Positions 1-10,365 of a stretch of 64,000 nt of DNA are shown here, one piece after another. Made by a program: the position numbers and the translations under genes. A model generated the notes under the pieces. The model was given only the letters and a program-made list of their open reading frames with translations. It was not told the origin of the DNA and did not search any database. Origin of the DNA: Bacteroidota bacterium (lineage in GTDB: Bacteria > Bacteroidota > Bacteroidia > Chitinophagales > Chitinophagaceae); assembly GCA_016866355.1 (NCBI GenBank), contig VGMN01000004.1, positions 87,074 through 151,073 on the forward strand, written 5' to 3'. Within the stretch, counting starts at the first letter, position 1. Every line of letters begins with the position of its first letter.

Positions 1-807
1 AGCCGTAGCATTGAATCATTGGTTGAAGAGGCAGCGTTGTTGGTGAGTCGTGGGGTCAAAGAAATCATGTTGATTGCGCAGGAGCTTACCTATTACGGTT
101 TGGATTTATATAAGCGGAGAGCATTACCTGAATTGCTCAATCGACTTGCTGATATAAAAGGACTTGAATGGATTCGATTACATTATGCTTATCCTTCTAA
201 GTTTCCCTTGGAAGTGCTCGATGTGATCAGAGATCGTTCCAATATTTGCAAGTACCTCGATATGCCATTGCAACATGCTTCAGATCGAATGTTGCAGGCT
301 ATGAAGCGTCAGATTACAAGAGCAGAAATGGAGGAGTTGCTTACTACTATTCGTAAAACTATCCCTGGAATTTGTCTGCGTACAACTTTGATTGTTGGTT
401 TTCCCGGAGAAACAAGAGAGGATATTGAGGCATTAAAGGAATTTTTGACAGCCCAACAATTTGACCGTGTGGGCGTATTTACTTATTCGCATGAAGAAGA
501 TACGTCAGCTTACTCGCAAGCAGATACACTTTCGCAAGAAGAAAAGGAAGCAAGAGCGCAGGAAATAATGGAGTGGCAGCAGGACATTTCATATGCGTTG
601 AATCAGAGAAAAATTGGACAGGAGTTGCGTGTTATCGTTGATAAAAAAGAAGCGGGACGTTACATAGCCCGTTCTGCATTTGATTCAGTTGAAGTTGATA
701 ATGAAATTATTATTCCAACTCAGCAAAAGTTATCGCCAGGTCAGTTTGTTAACGTTCGTATTACCAAGGCGTATGATTATGATTTAGAGGGTGAACTACT
801 CGATTAA
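1..807 (+). CDS. rimO: Ribosomal protein S12 methylthiotransferase RimO, 5'-truncated by the window edge
   Basis: Frame is open from base 1 (SRSIESLVEEA...). Contains YLDMPLQHASDRML and TLIVGFPGET plus a C-terminal TRAM-like region, typical of MiaB/RimO radical SAM methylthiotransferases. Confidence 0.9.
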   Translation, partial: SRSIESLVEEAALLVSRGVKEIMLIAQELTYYGLDLYKRRALPELLNRLADIKGLEWIRLHYAYPSKFPLEVLDVIRDRSNICKYLDMPLQHASDRMLQAMKRQITRAEMEELLTTIRKTIPGICLRTTLIVGFPGETREDIEALKEFLTAQQFDRVGVFTYSHEEDTSAYSQADTLSQEEKEARAQEIMEWQQDISYALNQRKIGQELRVIVDKKEAGRYIARSAFDSVEVDNEIIIPTQQKLSPGQFVNVRITKAYDYDLEGELLD

Positions 808-846
808 GGTCTCTCTAGGTTTATTATCTTCACAAAAACATCATCT

Positions 847-1743
847 ATGCTTGTAAATTGGCAGGGAGTTTACCCCGCATTACTCACGCCCTTCACCAAA
901 GAAGATAAGCTTGACATTTCTTTATTTGAAAAGAATATAGCGGCGCAGTGCAAAGCTGGGGTTCACGGGCTTATAATAGGGGGCTCCTTAGGGGAGGCTA
1001 GTACATTACAAGTTGCGGAAAAGCAACAACTGGTACAAGTTGCAAAAGCTAATGTAGGGGAAAAGATTCCTGTTATTCTCAATATTGCTGAGGCTTCAAC
1101 TGCTGATGCCGTAACCCAAGCTAAGTTGGCTGCAACCTGGGGTGCAGATGGATTAATGTTGCTCCCCCCCATGCGTTATAAGTCTGATGATCGTGAAACT
1201 GCTACTTACTTTAAGGCTGTAGCCTTTGCTACTGACTTGCCGATTATGATTTATAATAACCCAGTTGATTACAAAATTGATTTTCATCCGGCATTATTTG
1301 ATCAGTTAGTTGAATACCCTACCATTCAGGCGCTAAAAGAAAGTTCTAGAGATGTTACTAATCTCACTCGTATGTTGAATCGGTTTGGAGATCGTTTTAA
1401 AATTTTTTGTGGTGTTGATACACTTGCTCTTGAGGAAATTTGTTTGGGGGCACACGGCTGGGTGGCAGGATTAGTGGATGCTTTTCCTACTGAAACAGTG
1501 GCTATTTGGGAGTTAGCACAAGCAGGTAGAATAGCTGAGGCGCGCTCCATTTACAGATGGTTTATGCCTTTACTTGAACTTGATATTCATCCCAAGTTAG
1601 TTCAGTACATTAAGTTGGCGGCTCAGGAAACTGGAATTGGAAGTGAGTTTGTTCGCGCTCCCCGGTTAACATTAGTAGGAGAAGAGCGTGAGCGAGTGCT
1701 GACCATTATCCGTAAGGCAATTGCTAACAAACCGGTTATTTAA
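847..1743 (+). CDS. Dihydrodipicolinate synthase family protein, likely 1-pyrroline-4-hydroxy-2-carboxylate deaminase
   Basis: DapA/NAL-family motifs (GLIIGGSLGEASTL, YNNP, ALKESSRD). Function inferred from the hydroxyproline-pathway neighbours. Confidence 0.75.
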   Translation: MLVNWQGVYPALLTPFTKEDKLDISLFEKNIAAQCKAGVHGLIIGGSLGEASTLQVAEKQQLVQVAKANVGEKIPVILNIAEASTADAVTQAKLAATWGADGLMLLPPMRYKSDDRETATYFKAVAFATDLPIMIYNNPVDYKIDFHPALFDQLVEYPTIQALKESSRDVTNLTRMLNRFGDRFKIFCGVDTLALEEICLGAHGWVAGLVDAFPTETVAIWELAQAGRIAEARSIYRWFMPLLELDIHPKLVQYIKLAAQETGIGSEFVRAPRLTLVGEERERVLTIIRKAIANKPVI

Positions 1744-1751
1744 TTTATTTT

Positions 1752-3224
1752 ATGAATCCAATCGATGCCAACAAAGCTCAAATTGATCAGGTGCTTGATC
1801 AATCTATTGAAGCTTTTCACATGTATAAACATACGTCTCCATCGGAACGTATGAAACTTCTTTCAACCATTACAAAACAGATTGAGCAATCACGTACCCA
1901 ATTGGTGGCGGCCGCTGCTAAGGAAACAAATCTGCCAGAAACTAGATTAAACAATGAGTTGAACCGGACTATCTTTCAATTGGAAAGTTATGGGGCAGCT
2001 TGTCAAAAAGGATATTGCCTAGAAGCATCAATTGATCAGGATACCTTAGCCCAGCCTTCAAAACCAGCTATTAGAAAGCTATTGATTCCGCTTGGCCCTG
2101 TAGTAGTTTTTGGTTCAAGTAATTTTCCATTTGCTTACTCAACAGCAGGTGGCGATACTGCTAGCGCTCTTGCTGCAGGATGTTCAGTAATAGTCAAGGC
2201 ACATCCTGCCCATCCTGAAACATCCACCATTATGGCTACTTGTATAACAGCCGCTTTGGCTTTGTGTGGATTACCTGCTGGTATTTTTCAGCACGTTTAT
2301 GGTGCGTCATTTGAGGTAGGTAAATGGTTAGTTCAACATTCAGATACAGCAGCGGTAGGGTTTACAGGCTCCTTTACAGGAGGTAAACAATTGGTTGATT
2401 GGGCGGCTGCAAGACGCATCCCCATTCCGGTATTTGCAGAAATGGGAAGTTTGAATCCTGTTTTTGTTCTTCCTGAAAAATTAAGTCTTTCACATGCGGA
2501 GATTGCCAGTCAATTAGTGAGCTCCTTCACCCTTGGAGTAGGACAGTTTTGTACAAAGCCTGGGTTAATAATTGGAATTAAGAGTGATGCGTGGGATAAT
2601 TTTTTAGCAGCACTTTCTGCTCTTACCTCCTCTATTAATCCTGCTCCACTTCTTCATAAAGGAATAGCAAGTGCCTTTCAAAACAATACAGCGCAGCTAT
2701 TGCAACAGCCTGGTGTTAGTGTGCTGGCACAAGGCTGTACCCCTTCTAGAGAGGGGGAGGCTAGTCCGCTAATCATTCAAGTAACTGCTGAAGATTGGTT
2801 GTCTAATCAATTATTACAAATGGAAAATTTTGGACCATTCACTATCGCTGTCCAATGCAAAGATGCTGCAGCGCTATTAGCCGTTGCCAAGCATCTAGAG
2901 GGACAACTTACGGGAACAATCTTTGCAAGGGAGCAGGAATTAGTGGAGTATCGATCACTGATCTCGATACTTGAAATTAGATGTGGACGATTAATTTTTA
3001 ATGGAGTTCCAACAGGAGTTGAAGTTTGCAAAAGTATGCAACATGGTGGGCCATTTCCAGCAACCAGTGATGCAAGATTTGGCGCAGTGGGTGAAGATGC
3101 AATCAGAAGATTTTTAAGACCAATTGCCTATCAGAATTGGCCAAACGCATTATTGCCGCTGCCGTTACAGGATAGTAACCCGCTTGCCATTCCTCGATTT
3201 AAAAACGGGGTGCTGCAGCCCTAG
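1752..3224 (+). CDS. NADP-dependent aldehyde dehydrogenase, likely alpha-ketoglutarate semialdehyde dehydrogenase
   Basis: ALDH motifs (FGSSNFPFAYSTAGGDTASALAAGCSVIVKAHPAHPET, GSFTGGKQL, catalytic GQFCTKPG). Starts 8 nt after the upstream DapA-family gene. Confidence 0.85.
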   Translation: MNPIDANKAQIDQVLDQSIEAFHMYKHTSPSERMKLLSTITKQIEQSRTQLVAAAAKETNLPETRLNNELNRTIFQLESYGAACQKGYCLEASIDQDTLAQPSKPAIRKLLIPLGPVVVFGSSNFPFAYSTAGGDTASALAAGCSVIVKAHPAHPETSTIMATCITAALALCGLPAGIFQHVYGASFEVGKWLVQHSDTAAVGFTGSFTGGKQLVDWAAARRIPIPVFAEMGSLNPVFVLPEKLSLSHAEIASQLVSSFTLGVGQFCTKPGLIIGIKSDAWDNFLAALSALTSSINPAPLLHKGIASAFQNNTAQLLQQPGVSVLAQGCTPSREGEASPLIIQVTAEDWLSNQLLQMENFGPFTIAVQCKDAAALLAVAKHLEGQLTGTIFAREQELVEYRSLISILEIRCGRLIFNGVPTGVEVCKSMQHGGPFPATSDARFGAVGEDAIRRFLRPIAYQNWPNALLPLPLQDSNPLAIPRFKNGVLQP

Positions 3225-4501
3225 CCCTTTGTAAAAACTAATTCATCTTCCCGTTTGTGTTTCAGGTAGAACCAGGTACTGGTGGCTAGCGAGAACAAAA
3301 GATAACCGGTTACAAGCATGGATGCCTGTGAAAAGAAAGTAGTCAGGCCAAACCAATCTTGTTGCCAGAAAATGAGTCCAAAACCCAAGCCAAACTTTAG
3401 CATTTCCCAACTGATAGCCATTTTATTTCTGTCCATTAGTTCGGTTAATGCAAATACATAAATAAATATGAAGGCACCATACCAAAAAATGTAGGATGAA
3501 TTCAATGCATTAATATTGGCAATTGATCCAAATAAATAAGAAATAAATAGTAGCAGAAATATCAGCTGTGTCCAAGCCCAGGCCGTAAAAAGGGGGGAGG
3601 ATTGTGTGTTGTATTTTTCAAACTGGTATACATTTTCAATTTTATAAACAGGGTGAGTCGTTGCTACATCTGCTGGTCTGTATCCAGTGGGTTTGAACCA
3701 AAGAGAAAACTTTTCGCTCCACTTTTTTGTTCGCCAGCTATCTGTTACTAGTAGCCATAGGTGTTGAAAGTTAATGCGAATCGGGTTCCATGTACGGGCA
3801 GGTCTTGTAATGCCATAGATGGGAGGTATCTCTTTTAATTCTTCCTGGAATGTTCCAAATAGTTTATCCCAAATAATGAAAATCTGAGAAAGATTCTTGT
3901 CCATGTATTCAGGATTGATGGCATGATGAACACGATGATGGGAAGGGGTAACCAAAATATTTTCTAACCATCCCAACTTGTTAATATGACGAGTATGATA
4001 CCAAAACTGTGCAAATAAATGCAGGGGGGCCACCGTACTAATGACAGCTTGTGGAATGCCTAATAAGGCAGCAGGGAGTAAGAGGATCGTAAATAAATTA
4101 AAGAAAGCGGAAATGCTTTGACGTAGAGCGCAAGCCAAATTAAATTCCTCACTACTGTGGTGTATCACATGAAGATTCCAGAATAAGTTAATCTTATGAC
4201 TCCATCGGTGAATCCAGTAGCCGTTAAAATCAAGTATGATAAAGGTGAGGAAGTAGACCAGGGCTGTATTTTCAATTTTTGTAAGTGCAAAGTGGTGTAA
4301 CAAAAAAGGGTAAATGGCAATAATGATGGTTAATTCCAGCACGCTCTTAGTAACATTTGTTACACCGGAACTCAACGATGAAATCATGTCCATTTGACGA
4401 ACCGTATCAAAGCCTTTTGCTTTTCCATAGAGTTTTTCTACTAACACCAAAAGCAGAAAAACTGGCATGGCTACAAGTAATATTTTGCCGTAGGTCTCCA
4501 T
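3221..4501 (-). CDS. Sterol desaturase / fatty acid hydroxylase superfamily membrane protein, alkylglycerol monooxygenase-like
   Basis: Eight-histidine-type motifs (WIHRWSHKIN, HVIHHSSEEFNL, SHHRVHH), multiple TM segments and a C-terminal membrane extension. Confidence 0.8.
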   Translation of the reverse strand: METYGKILLVAMPVFLLLVLVEKLYGKAKGFDTVRQMDMISSLSSGVTNVTKSVLELTIIIAIYPFLLHHFALTKIENTALVYFLTFIILDFNGYWIHRWSHKINLFWNLHVIHHSSEEFNLACALRQSISAFFNLFTILLLPAALLGIPQAVISTVAPLHLFAQFWYHTRHINKLGWLENILVTPSHHRVHHAINPEYMDKNLSQIFIIWDKLFGTFQEELKEIPPIYGITRPARTWNPIRINFQHLWLLVTDSWRTKKWSEKFSLWFKPTGYRPADVATTHPVYKIENVYQFEKYNTQSSPLFTAWAWTQLIFLLLFISYLFGSIANINALNSSYIFWYGAFIFIYVFALTELMDRNKMAISWEMLKFGLGFGLIFWQQDWFGLTTFFSQASMLVTGYLLFSLATSTWFYLKHKREDELVFTKG

Positions 4502-4563
4502 TTGTTTATTTGGTACAAAATTACCTTGATAAGTTGATATCTTTATGCCCTACCTGTATTGTC

Positions 4564-5577
4564 ATGAAGCATATTTTTCAATGTATTGATGCCCATACCT
4601 GTGGCAATCCAGTCCGATTAGTCAAGGAGGGCGGCCCCGTATTATCGGGCAATAGTATGCGAGAAAAGCGTATTCAATTTATTGAACAATACGATTGGAT
4701 CCGAAAGGGCTTGATGTTTGAACCTCGTGGACATGATATGATGAGTGGTAGTATACTGTATCCCCCTCAAGATCCGGAAAATGATGTGGCCGTTCTTTTT
4801 ATTGAAACCAGTGGGTGTCTTCCCATGTGCGGACATGGCACAATTGGTACTATAACCATAGCCATTGAGGAGGGATTAGTAATACCTAAAACTCCTGGTT
4901 TTCTGAAGATGGAAGCACCAGCGGGATTAATCGAAATCAAATATGGGTACAGGGCGGAAAACGGAAAAACTCGTGTAGAGTGGGTGGCCTTAACGAATGT
5001 TCCTTCTTTTTTATATCAGGAAGGCGTAACTGTAAATTGTCCTGGGTTAGGGGCGCTTCAAGTGGATATTGCGTATGGGGGAAATTTTTATGCCATAGTA
5101 GATCCGCAAGAGAATTTTAAAGGGTTGGAACATTATACAGCTGCTGCTTTGGTAGGCTATGCGCGTGCGTTACGGGAAGAGATTAATAAAATAATTAAAG
5201 TGGTGCATCCATTAGATTCTTACATCAAGGGTTGTTCACATGTATTGTGGACTGGTAGTGTACTACATCCTACTTCCACTGCTAGAAATGCTGTGTTTTA
5301 TGGAGACAAAGCAATAGATCGTTCGCCCTGTGGCACTGGAACCAGTGCTAGAATGGCTCAATGGGCTGCCAAGGAAAAATTAAATAAGGGTGATAGTTTT
5401 ATTCATGAGAGTATTATTGGTAGCACTTTTGAAGGAAGAGTAGAAGCACTCACCACTGTTGGTGATTTTCCTGCAATTATTCCTAGCATAAAGGGCTGGG
5501 CTCGTGTGTTTGGATATAACACCATTTGGATTGATACGGCAGATGATCCTTATGCGCACGGTTTTCAAGTAATCTAA
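4564..5577 (+). CDS. 4-hydroxyproline 2-epimerase (proline racemase family)
   Basis: DAHTCGNPVRLV, MCGHGTIG and SPCGTGTSA; both catalytic cysteines present. The ORF-track start at 4357 overlaps the antisense gene; the MKHIFQCIDAHTCG start at 4564 fits the family. Confidence 0.88.
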   Translation: MKHIFQCIDAHTCGNPVRLVKEGGPVLSGNSMREKRIQFIEQYDWIRKGLMFEPRGHDMMSGSILYPPQDPENDVAVLFIETSGCLPMCGHGTIGTITIAIEEGLVIPKTPGFLKMEAPAGLIEIKYGYRAENGKTRVEWVALTNVPSFLYQEGVTVNCPGLGALQVDIAYGGNFYAIVDPQENFKGLEHYTAAALVGYARALREEINKIIKVVHPLDSYIKGCSHVLWTGSVLHPTSTARNAVFYGDKAIDRSPCGTGTSARMAQWAAKEKLNKGDSFIHESIIGSTFEGRVEALTTVGDFPAIIPSIKGWARVFGYNTIWIDTADDPYAHGFQVI

Positions 5578-5585
5578 TTTTAATT

Positions 5586-6833
5586 ATGCACGTTGTAATA
5601 ATTGGCGGAGGAATTGTTGGATTGAGTGCAGCTTTTTATTTGAAAAAAGCAGGTCATGCAGTTACAGTTGTCGATCAAACTGATTTTTCAACTTCTTGCT
5701 CTTATGGTAACGCTGGCTATATCTGCCCTAGTCATTTCATTCCATTAGCTACACCAGGTATTGTAAGACAAGGTTTGCGTTGGATGTTAAATTCACAAAG
5801 CCCATTCTATGTCCAACCCCGATTAGACTGGAGTCTATTGCAGTGGGGATGGCATTTTATGCGCGCAGCTACAGCCAAGCGTGTTGAGGAAGCAGCCATT
5901 CCTTTACGTGATATCTCCCTGTTAAGCCGTCAAGAGTATTCAGCATGGAGTAAGATGGCTGGATTTGATTTTCTATTTCAACAAAAAGGATTGCTTGAAG
6001 TTTTTCAAACAGAAGAGAAGGCTGTTCATGCGCAATATACGTTGGAAAAAGCGCATGAGTTGGGATTGCATGATACAAAACTGGTGGACCAATCAGCACT
6101 TGCTTTACTAGAACCCAATATTCCTATTAATGCTATTGGGGCTCTTTATTTTGGATGCGATGCGCATTGTTCGCCCAATCAATTAATGTTACGGCTAATT
6201 GCTCATTTGCAAGCGGAGGGGGTGCAGTTGCTTCCTAACGCAACTGTTGTTGATTTTACGAAGGAGGGAAAAAAAATTAAAAAAGTTGTACATAGCGGAG
6301 GTGAGTTAATGGCTGACCATGTAGTAGTGGCAACAGGTTCATGGAGCCGGCAATTATTGTCAACCTTGCGTATTTCTATTCCCATGATGCCAGGAAGGGG
6401 GTATTCTATAACAATGGAGGAGCAAGCGCATGGCGTAAACTATCCAGCTATTTTAGTGGAGGGGCGTGTTGCTGTTACCCCTTTCAGTAGCACAGCTATA
6501 CGTTTTGGAGGTACTATGGAGATTACTTCTCACCAAACTCCCCCTCGTATGAATCGGGTAGCTGGTATAGTCAAGGCGGTAAAGCAGTTTTATCCTACCC
6601 TTCAGGTGAATGTACCACCAGTTGATAAGGTTTGGTATGGCTATCGTCCTTGTTCAGCAGATGGACTTCCCTATATAGGAAAACTGCCCTCCATTTCAAA
6701 TCTTACCATAGCCACTGGGCATGCTATGTTGGGGCTAAGTTTGGGGGCAGGAACTGGCAAATTAGTTCGCGAGATTGTGGATGAATTGCCTCCTTCTATT
6801 GATTTAAAACCATTTGCGGTGAATCGTTTCTGA
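5586..6833 (+). CDS. FAD-dependent D-amino acid (D-hydroxyproline) dehydrogenase/oxidase
   Basis: N-terminal dinucleotide-binding GGGIVGLSAAFYLKKAG, DadA-like length and C-terminal TGHAMLGLSLGAGTGKLV; follows the Hyp epimerase by 8 nt. Confidence 0.82.
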   Translation: MHVVIIGGGIVGLSAAFYLKKAGHAVTVVDQTDFSTSCSYGNAGYICPSHFIPLATPGIVRQGLRWMLNSQSPFYVQPRLDWSLLQWGWHFMRAATAKRVEEAAIPLRDISLLSRQEYSAWSKMAGFDFLFQQKGLLEVFQTEEKAVHAQYTLEKAHELGLHDTKLVDQSALALLEPNIPINAIGALYFGCDAHCSPNQLMLRLIAHLQAEGVQLLPNATVVDFTKEGKKIKKVVHSGGELMADHVVVATGSWSRQLLSTLRISIPMMPGRGYSITMEEQAHGVNYPAILVEGRVAVTPFSSTAIRFGGTMEITSHQTPPRMNRVAGIVKAVKQFYPTLQVNVPPVDKVWYGYRPCSADGLPYIGKLPSISNLTIATGHAMLGLSLGAGTGKLVREIVDELPPSIDLKPFAVNRF

Positions 6834-6855
6834 ACACTTCTTACTTTTATAATCC

Positions 6856-8457
6856 ATGGCTATAACTAGAAAGCATATTTCTTATCGGGAGACAGGATTT
6901 TTTAGCCCCTTGGTTCTTGATTATATCGAACAAAAGTCCTCGTTATTCACTTTGCCACTATTGTCTCCGGACCTATCGGGGTTGAAAAAAGCCATAAAAC
7001 AACGTCAGCAATTTCCCACCAACCGATCCGCACTTGTCGCACATCTCAAGCAACAATACGAGGGTATCGAGTTGAGTACTCCCGTACGTGATAACATTGA
7101 ACGTTTATTAGCGTCCTCCACCTTTACCATTACCACTGCACATCAAAATAATCTTTTTACTGGGCCACTTTATTTTTTTTATAAGATTTTACATGCCGTT
7201 CGTTTGGCTACCTATTGTAAGGAGCAATTTCCTGATCAAGATTTTGTTCCTGTATTTTATATCGGAAGTGAGGATGCTGATATGGAGGAGTTAAATCATA
7301 TACATGTTGGTGACCATACGCATAGATGGAATACCTCACAAGAGGGCGCTGTAGGTAGAATGAAGGTTGATCAAGCTTTACATTCGTTAATACAGCAATT
7401 GGAGGGGGAGTGGGGAGTATTGCCCCATGGTAAGGAATGGATTAGCGTGCTCAAGGAATCTTATAAAGAACAGGATACCCTTGCGCGTGCAACGCTTCGA
7501 TTGGTGAATCGCTTATTGGGGCGTTATGGAGTTGTGGTGTTAGACGCGGATGCAAAAGCTTTAAAAGAACTTTTCAAACCAATTTGTTCCTTTGATTTGG
7601 AGGCAGGTCAAACTGAATCAGTGCTTACTACTGCGCTGAGTCAAATGAAGGAGTGGGGATATTCCTCTCAGGCTTTTGTTCGCCCCATCAATTTATTTTA
7701 TTTACAGGACGGGCTTCGTCAGCGAATTGAAAAAGTAAATGATAATTGGGTGGTTGTAGGAACTGCTATAGCATTTAGTCAGCAACAGTTAATGCAAGAA
7801 TTGGAGCAGCATCCTGAGCGGTTTAGCCCCAATGTAATTTTAAGAGGTTTGTATCAGTCTCTTATACTACCTGATATTGCATTCATAGGTGGGGGTAGTG
7901 AAGTAGCCTATTGGCTTCCACTGATTCCATTATTTAAAAAAATGGGTATTCCATATCCGACACTTGTATTACGAAATTCTTTTTTATTGGTTGCTGCAGC
8001 GCAGTCAGTTAAATTAGAAAAGTTTGGATTGGAGGCTACTCAATTATTTAAATCAGTGGATAAATTAATAGAGGGATTTTATTCTGATGCGGATAAATTA
8101 ATTTGTTCACTACATGCAGAAATAATCCAGCTTCAAGAATTTTATAGGCAACTGGCTGAAAAAGCTGAAGAAGTTGATTTTACATTAAAAGGCCATGCGG
8201 AATCTATTGGAAAAACAAGTGAAAGATTAGTAAGGGGAATGGAGAAAAAATTGGCTCGAGCTACTAAACGAAAGTATGCTGATATGGAGAAGAAGCTACA
8301 TGCCTTGAAGAATACTTTGTTCCCTGCCGAACAATTACAGGAACGATATGAAAATATCGGGGTATACTATGCTCGCTATGGCAATACGTTTTTTGATAAA
8401 ATATTGGAGGCCTCAACTCCGCTTGAATCCCACTTTACGATTATAACCCTGGATTAG
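6856..8457 (+). CDS. bshC: Bacillithiol biosynthesis cysteine-adding enzyme BshC
   Basis: BshC-like motifs ([74 protein letters not shown]). Confidence 0.87.
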   Translation: MAITRKHISYRETGFFSPLVLDYIEQKSSLFTLPLLSPDLSGLKKAIKQRQQFPTNRSALVAHLKQQYEGIELSTPVRDNIERLLASSTFTITTAHQNNLFTGPLYFFYKILHAVRLATYCKEQFPDQDFVPVFYIGSEDADMEELNHIHVGDHTHRWNTSQEGAVGRMKVDQALHSLIQQLEGEWGVLPHGKEWISVLKESYKEQDTLARATLRLVNRLLGRYGVVVLDADAKALKELFKPICSFDLEAGQTESVLTTALSQMKEWGYSSQAFVRPINLFYLQDGLRQRIEKVNDNWVVVGTAIAFSQQQLMQELEQHPERFSPNVILRGLYQSLILPDIAFIGGGSEVAYWLPLIPLFKKMGIPYPTLVLRNSFLLVAAAQSVKLEKFGLEATQLFKSVDKLIEGFYSDADKLICSLHAEIIQLQEFYRQLAEKAEEVDFTLKGHAESIGKTSERLVRGMEKKLARATKRKYADMEKKLHALKNTLFPAEQLQERYENIGVYYARYGNTFFDKILEASTPLESHFTIITLD

Positions 8458-8966
8458 TCAAATGAGTTTTTCCAGCCTTCTTCTTTAAGGCGGTTTACTT
8501 TACCAATTACTTCTGATTCCATTCCTTTTTTGTAATCGGACAATTTATTAGAAAGCTGTTCGTCGTTGGTGCTAAGAATAGCTGCAGCCAAAATCCCTGC
8601 ATTTTTTGAGGCGTTTAGTGCAACAGTAGCAACGGGGACCCCATTTGGCATCTGTAAAATAGAAAGTACCGAATCCCATCCGTCAATAGAATTGGAAGAC
8701 TTAATGGGAACGCCAATCACAGGAAGAGTTGTTAATGCGGCAACCATCCCAGGCAGATGGGCAGCTCCGCCAGCTCCAGCTATAATTACTTTTAACCCTC
8801 TTTCTTTTGCTTTACTTGCATATTCCACCATTCTTTCGGGAGTGCGATGTGCAGAAACAACAGTTAGTTCATACGAAATACCAAATTGATTTAACATGTC
8901 AGCAGCGCCTTGCATCACTGATAAATCACTATCGCTACCCATGATAATACCTGCTATTGGCTTCAT
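8454..8966 (-). CDS. purE: N5-carboxyaminoimidazole ribonucleotide mutase PurE
   Basis: [39 protein letters not shown]. Confidence 0.95.
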   Translation of the reverse strand: MKPIAGIIMGSDSDLSVMQGAADMLNQFGISYELTVVSAHRTPERMVEYASKAKERGLKVIIAGAGGAAHLPGMVAALTTLPVIGVPIKSSNSIDGWDSVLSILQMPNGVPVATVALNASKNAGILAAAILSTNDEQLSNKLSDYKKGMESEVIGKVNRLKEEGWKNSFD

Positions 8967-9015
8967 ATCTCAAGTTTGAATGCAAAGAAAAGACAATTTT
9001 TCCAGAGACGCTGTA

Positions 9016-10356
9016 TTAGAGTAGTTCTCCCTTTAAACGAAGCAATTCAGTTTCCGCCTGTTTTGTTTGAAATCTAGCGCGAATCAGCCTGGTGAAAGCA
9101 TCTTGAAGACTTTTTTGGGCTTCTTTTAATTGAATCAGCGTGGTAGCATTAAGTCGATAGACTTCAAAAACAATCTGCACATTCTCCCTTGCTAAAATTA
9201 TGTTTTCTTCCTCCAAGCGTAATAACAGTTGTGCAGCTTGGTATTGATTATAGGCCTGAACAAGGGCTAGATTAATCTGTTGTTTTTGATTTTCAAGCAC
9301 TAGCTGTTCTCTTTTAAGATTTACTTGTGCGTTTTGAATGTTTCGACGTACAACCCCGTTGTTAAAAAGGGGGATGCTAGCTGTTAAACCATAGTTTAAT
9401 CCTCTGTTGCGACTAAAAAGAGGTTGAAAAGGATTTACTACTGCTTTGTTATCAAGCAGGTTAAAGTTGTATGTTGAGTTGAAATTAACTGTTGGCCATC
9501 GATCTGCTTTTTGCTCTTTTAGCGTAGACGTTGCAATTGAAATATTTTTTTGCGCTACTAGTATTTGTAAATTCGTACTTTCTACTTTTTCTTGGAGAGT
9601 CGAAAGCGAGAGGGTGGGTTTAAATGGTATAGAATCCGTTACTTCAAATTTGTAGGCGGTTGATTGACCCATTAAGGTGTTTAACTCATTCTTAAGCTGT
9701 TGAAGCGTAAAAGACTGTTCTAATTGCGCTGCTCTCTGTGCATTAAGATCTACTTTGCTTTGCAAAAAATCAGGTTTAGTGCCTGAGCCAATTGATAATT
9801 TATACTCCGCTAGCTTTACTCTTTCTAGATTGATTTGAATTTGTTCTTCAATTGCTTTCAATTGTTGTTTTTGCTGCACTATTGTATAATAGGTATTACT
9901 GGCTTGTGAAAGAGTGTTTAATATATTATTGCGCAGATTTAGTTCACCTAATTGCTGAAGGGCAGCTGCTCTTTCGCGTGTTGCATATACCCTAAGCCCA
10001 TTAAAAATTGGCCAGTTTAGCGCTAGTGCAGCACTGGTATTGTCTGATTGAATCCCTTTTCTCTCACGTATAGCCCCGTCGCTGAATTTTTGATACTGAT
10101 CATTATTATTAAATACTAAGCCAGTGTTTGCATTTAATCGGGGCAGGAAGGTTTCTTTACTAAATCCTTTTTCGATAGCTAACGCTGCCGAGTCATTTCT
10201 GGCAATGCGAATCCCGTAATTGTTCAATAGAACCTGTTCAAAAACTTCCTCTATTCGAAGTAAAGGTAGTTTTTGGGGTATTGATTTTTGAGTAGGTGCT
10301 TGTCCTTGACAAAGGGCAGAAAGAAAAAGTAATATAAGTAAGCCGTAAATATTCAT
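9016..10356 (-). CDS. TolC-family outer membrane efflux protein
   Basis: Signal peptide, coiled-coil-rich paired outer-membrane efflux repeats; downstream of RND and membrane fusion genes. Confidence 0.87.
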   Translation of the reverse strand: MNIYGLLILLFLSALCQGQAPTQKSIPQKLPLLRIEEVFEQVLLNNYGIRIARNDSAALAIEKGFSKETFLPRLNANTGLVFNNNDQYQKFSDGAIRERKGIQSDNTSAALALNWPIFNGLRVYATRERAAALQQLGELNLRNNILNTLSQASNTYYTIVQQKQQLKAIEEQIQINLERVKLAEYKLSIGSGTKPDFLQSKVDLNAQRAAQLEQSFTLQQLKNELNTLMGQSTAYKFEVTDSIPFKPTLSLSTLQEKVESTNLQILVAQKNISIATSTLKEQKADRWPTVNFNSTYNFNLLDNKAVVNPFQPLFSRNRGLNYGLTASIPLFNNGVVRRNIQNAQVNLKREQLVLENQKQQINLALVQAYNQYQAAQLLLRLEEENIILARENVQIVFEVYRLNATTLIQLKEAQKSLQDAFTRLIRARFQTKQAETELLRLKGELL

Positions 10357-10365
10357 CCTATTTAT

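Noticed and set aside
4357-4563. N-terminal extension of the 4-hydroxyproline epimerase ORF
   Set aside because: It overlaps the antisense hydroxylase gene and has no family similarity; the family N-terminus begins at MKHIFQCIDAHTCG (4564).
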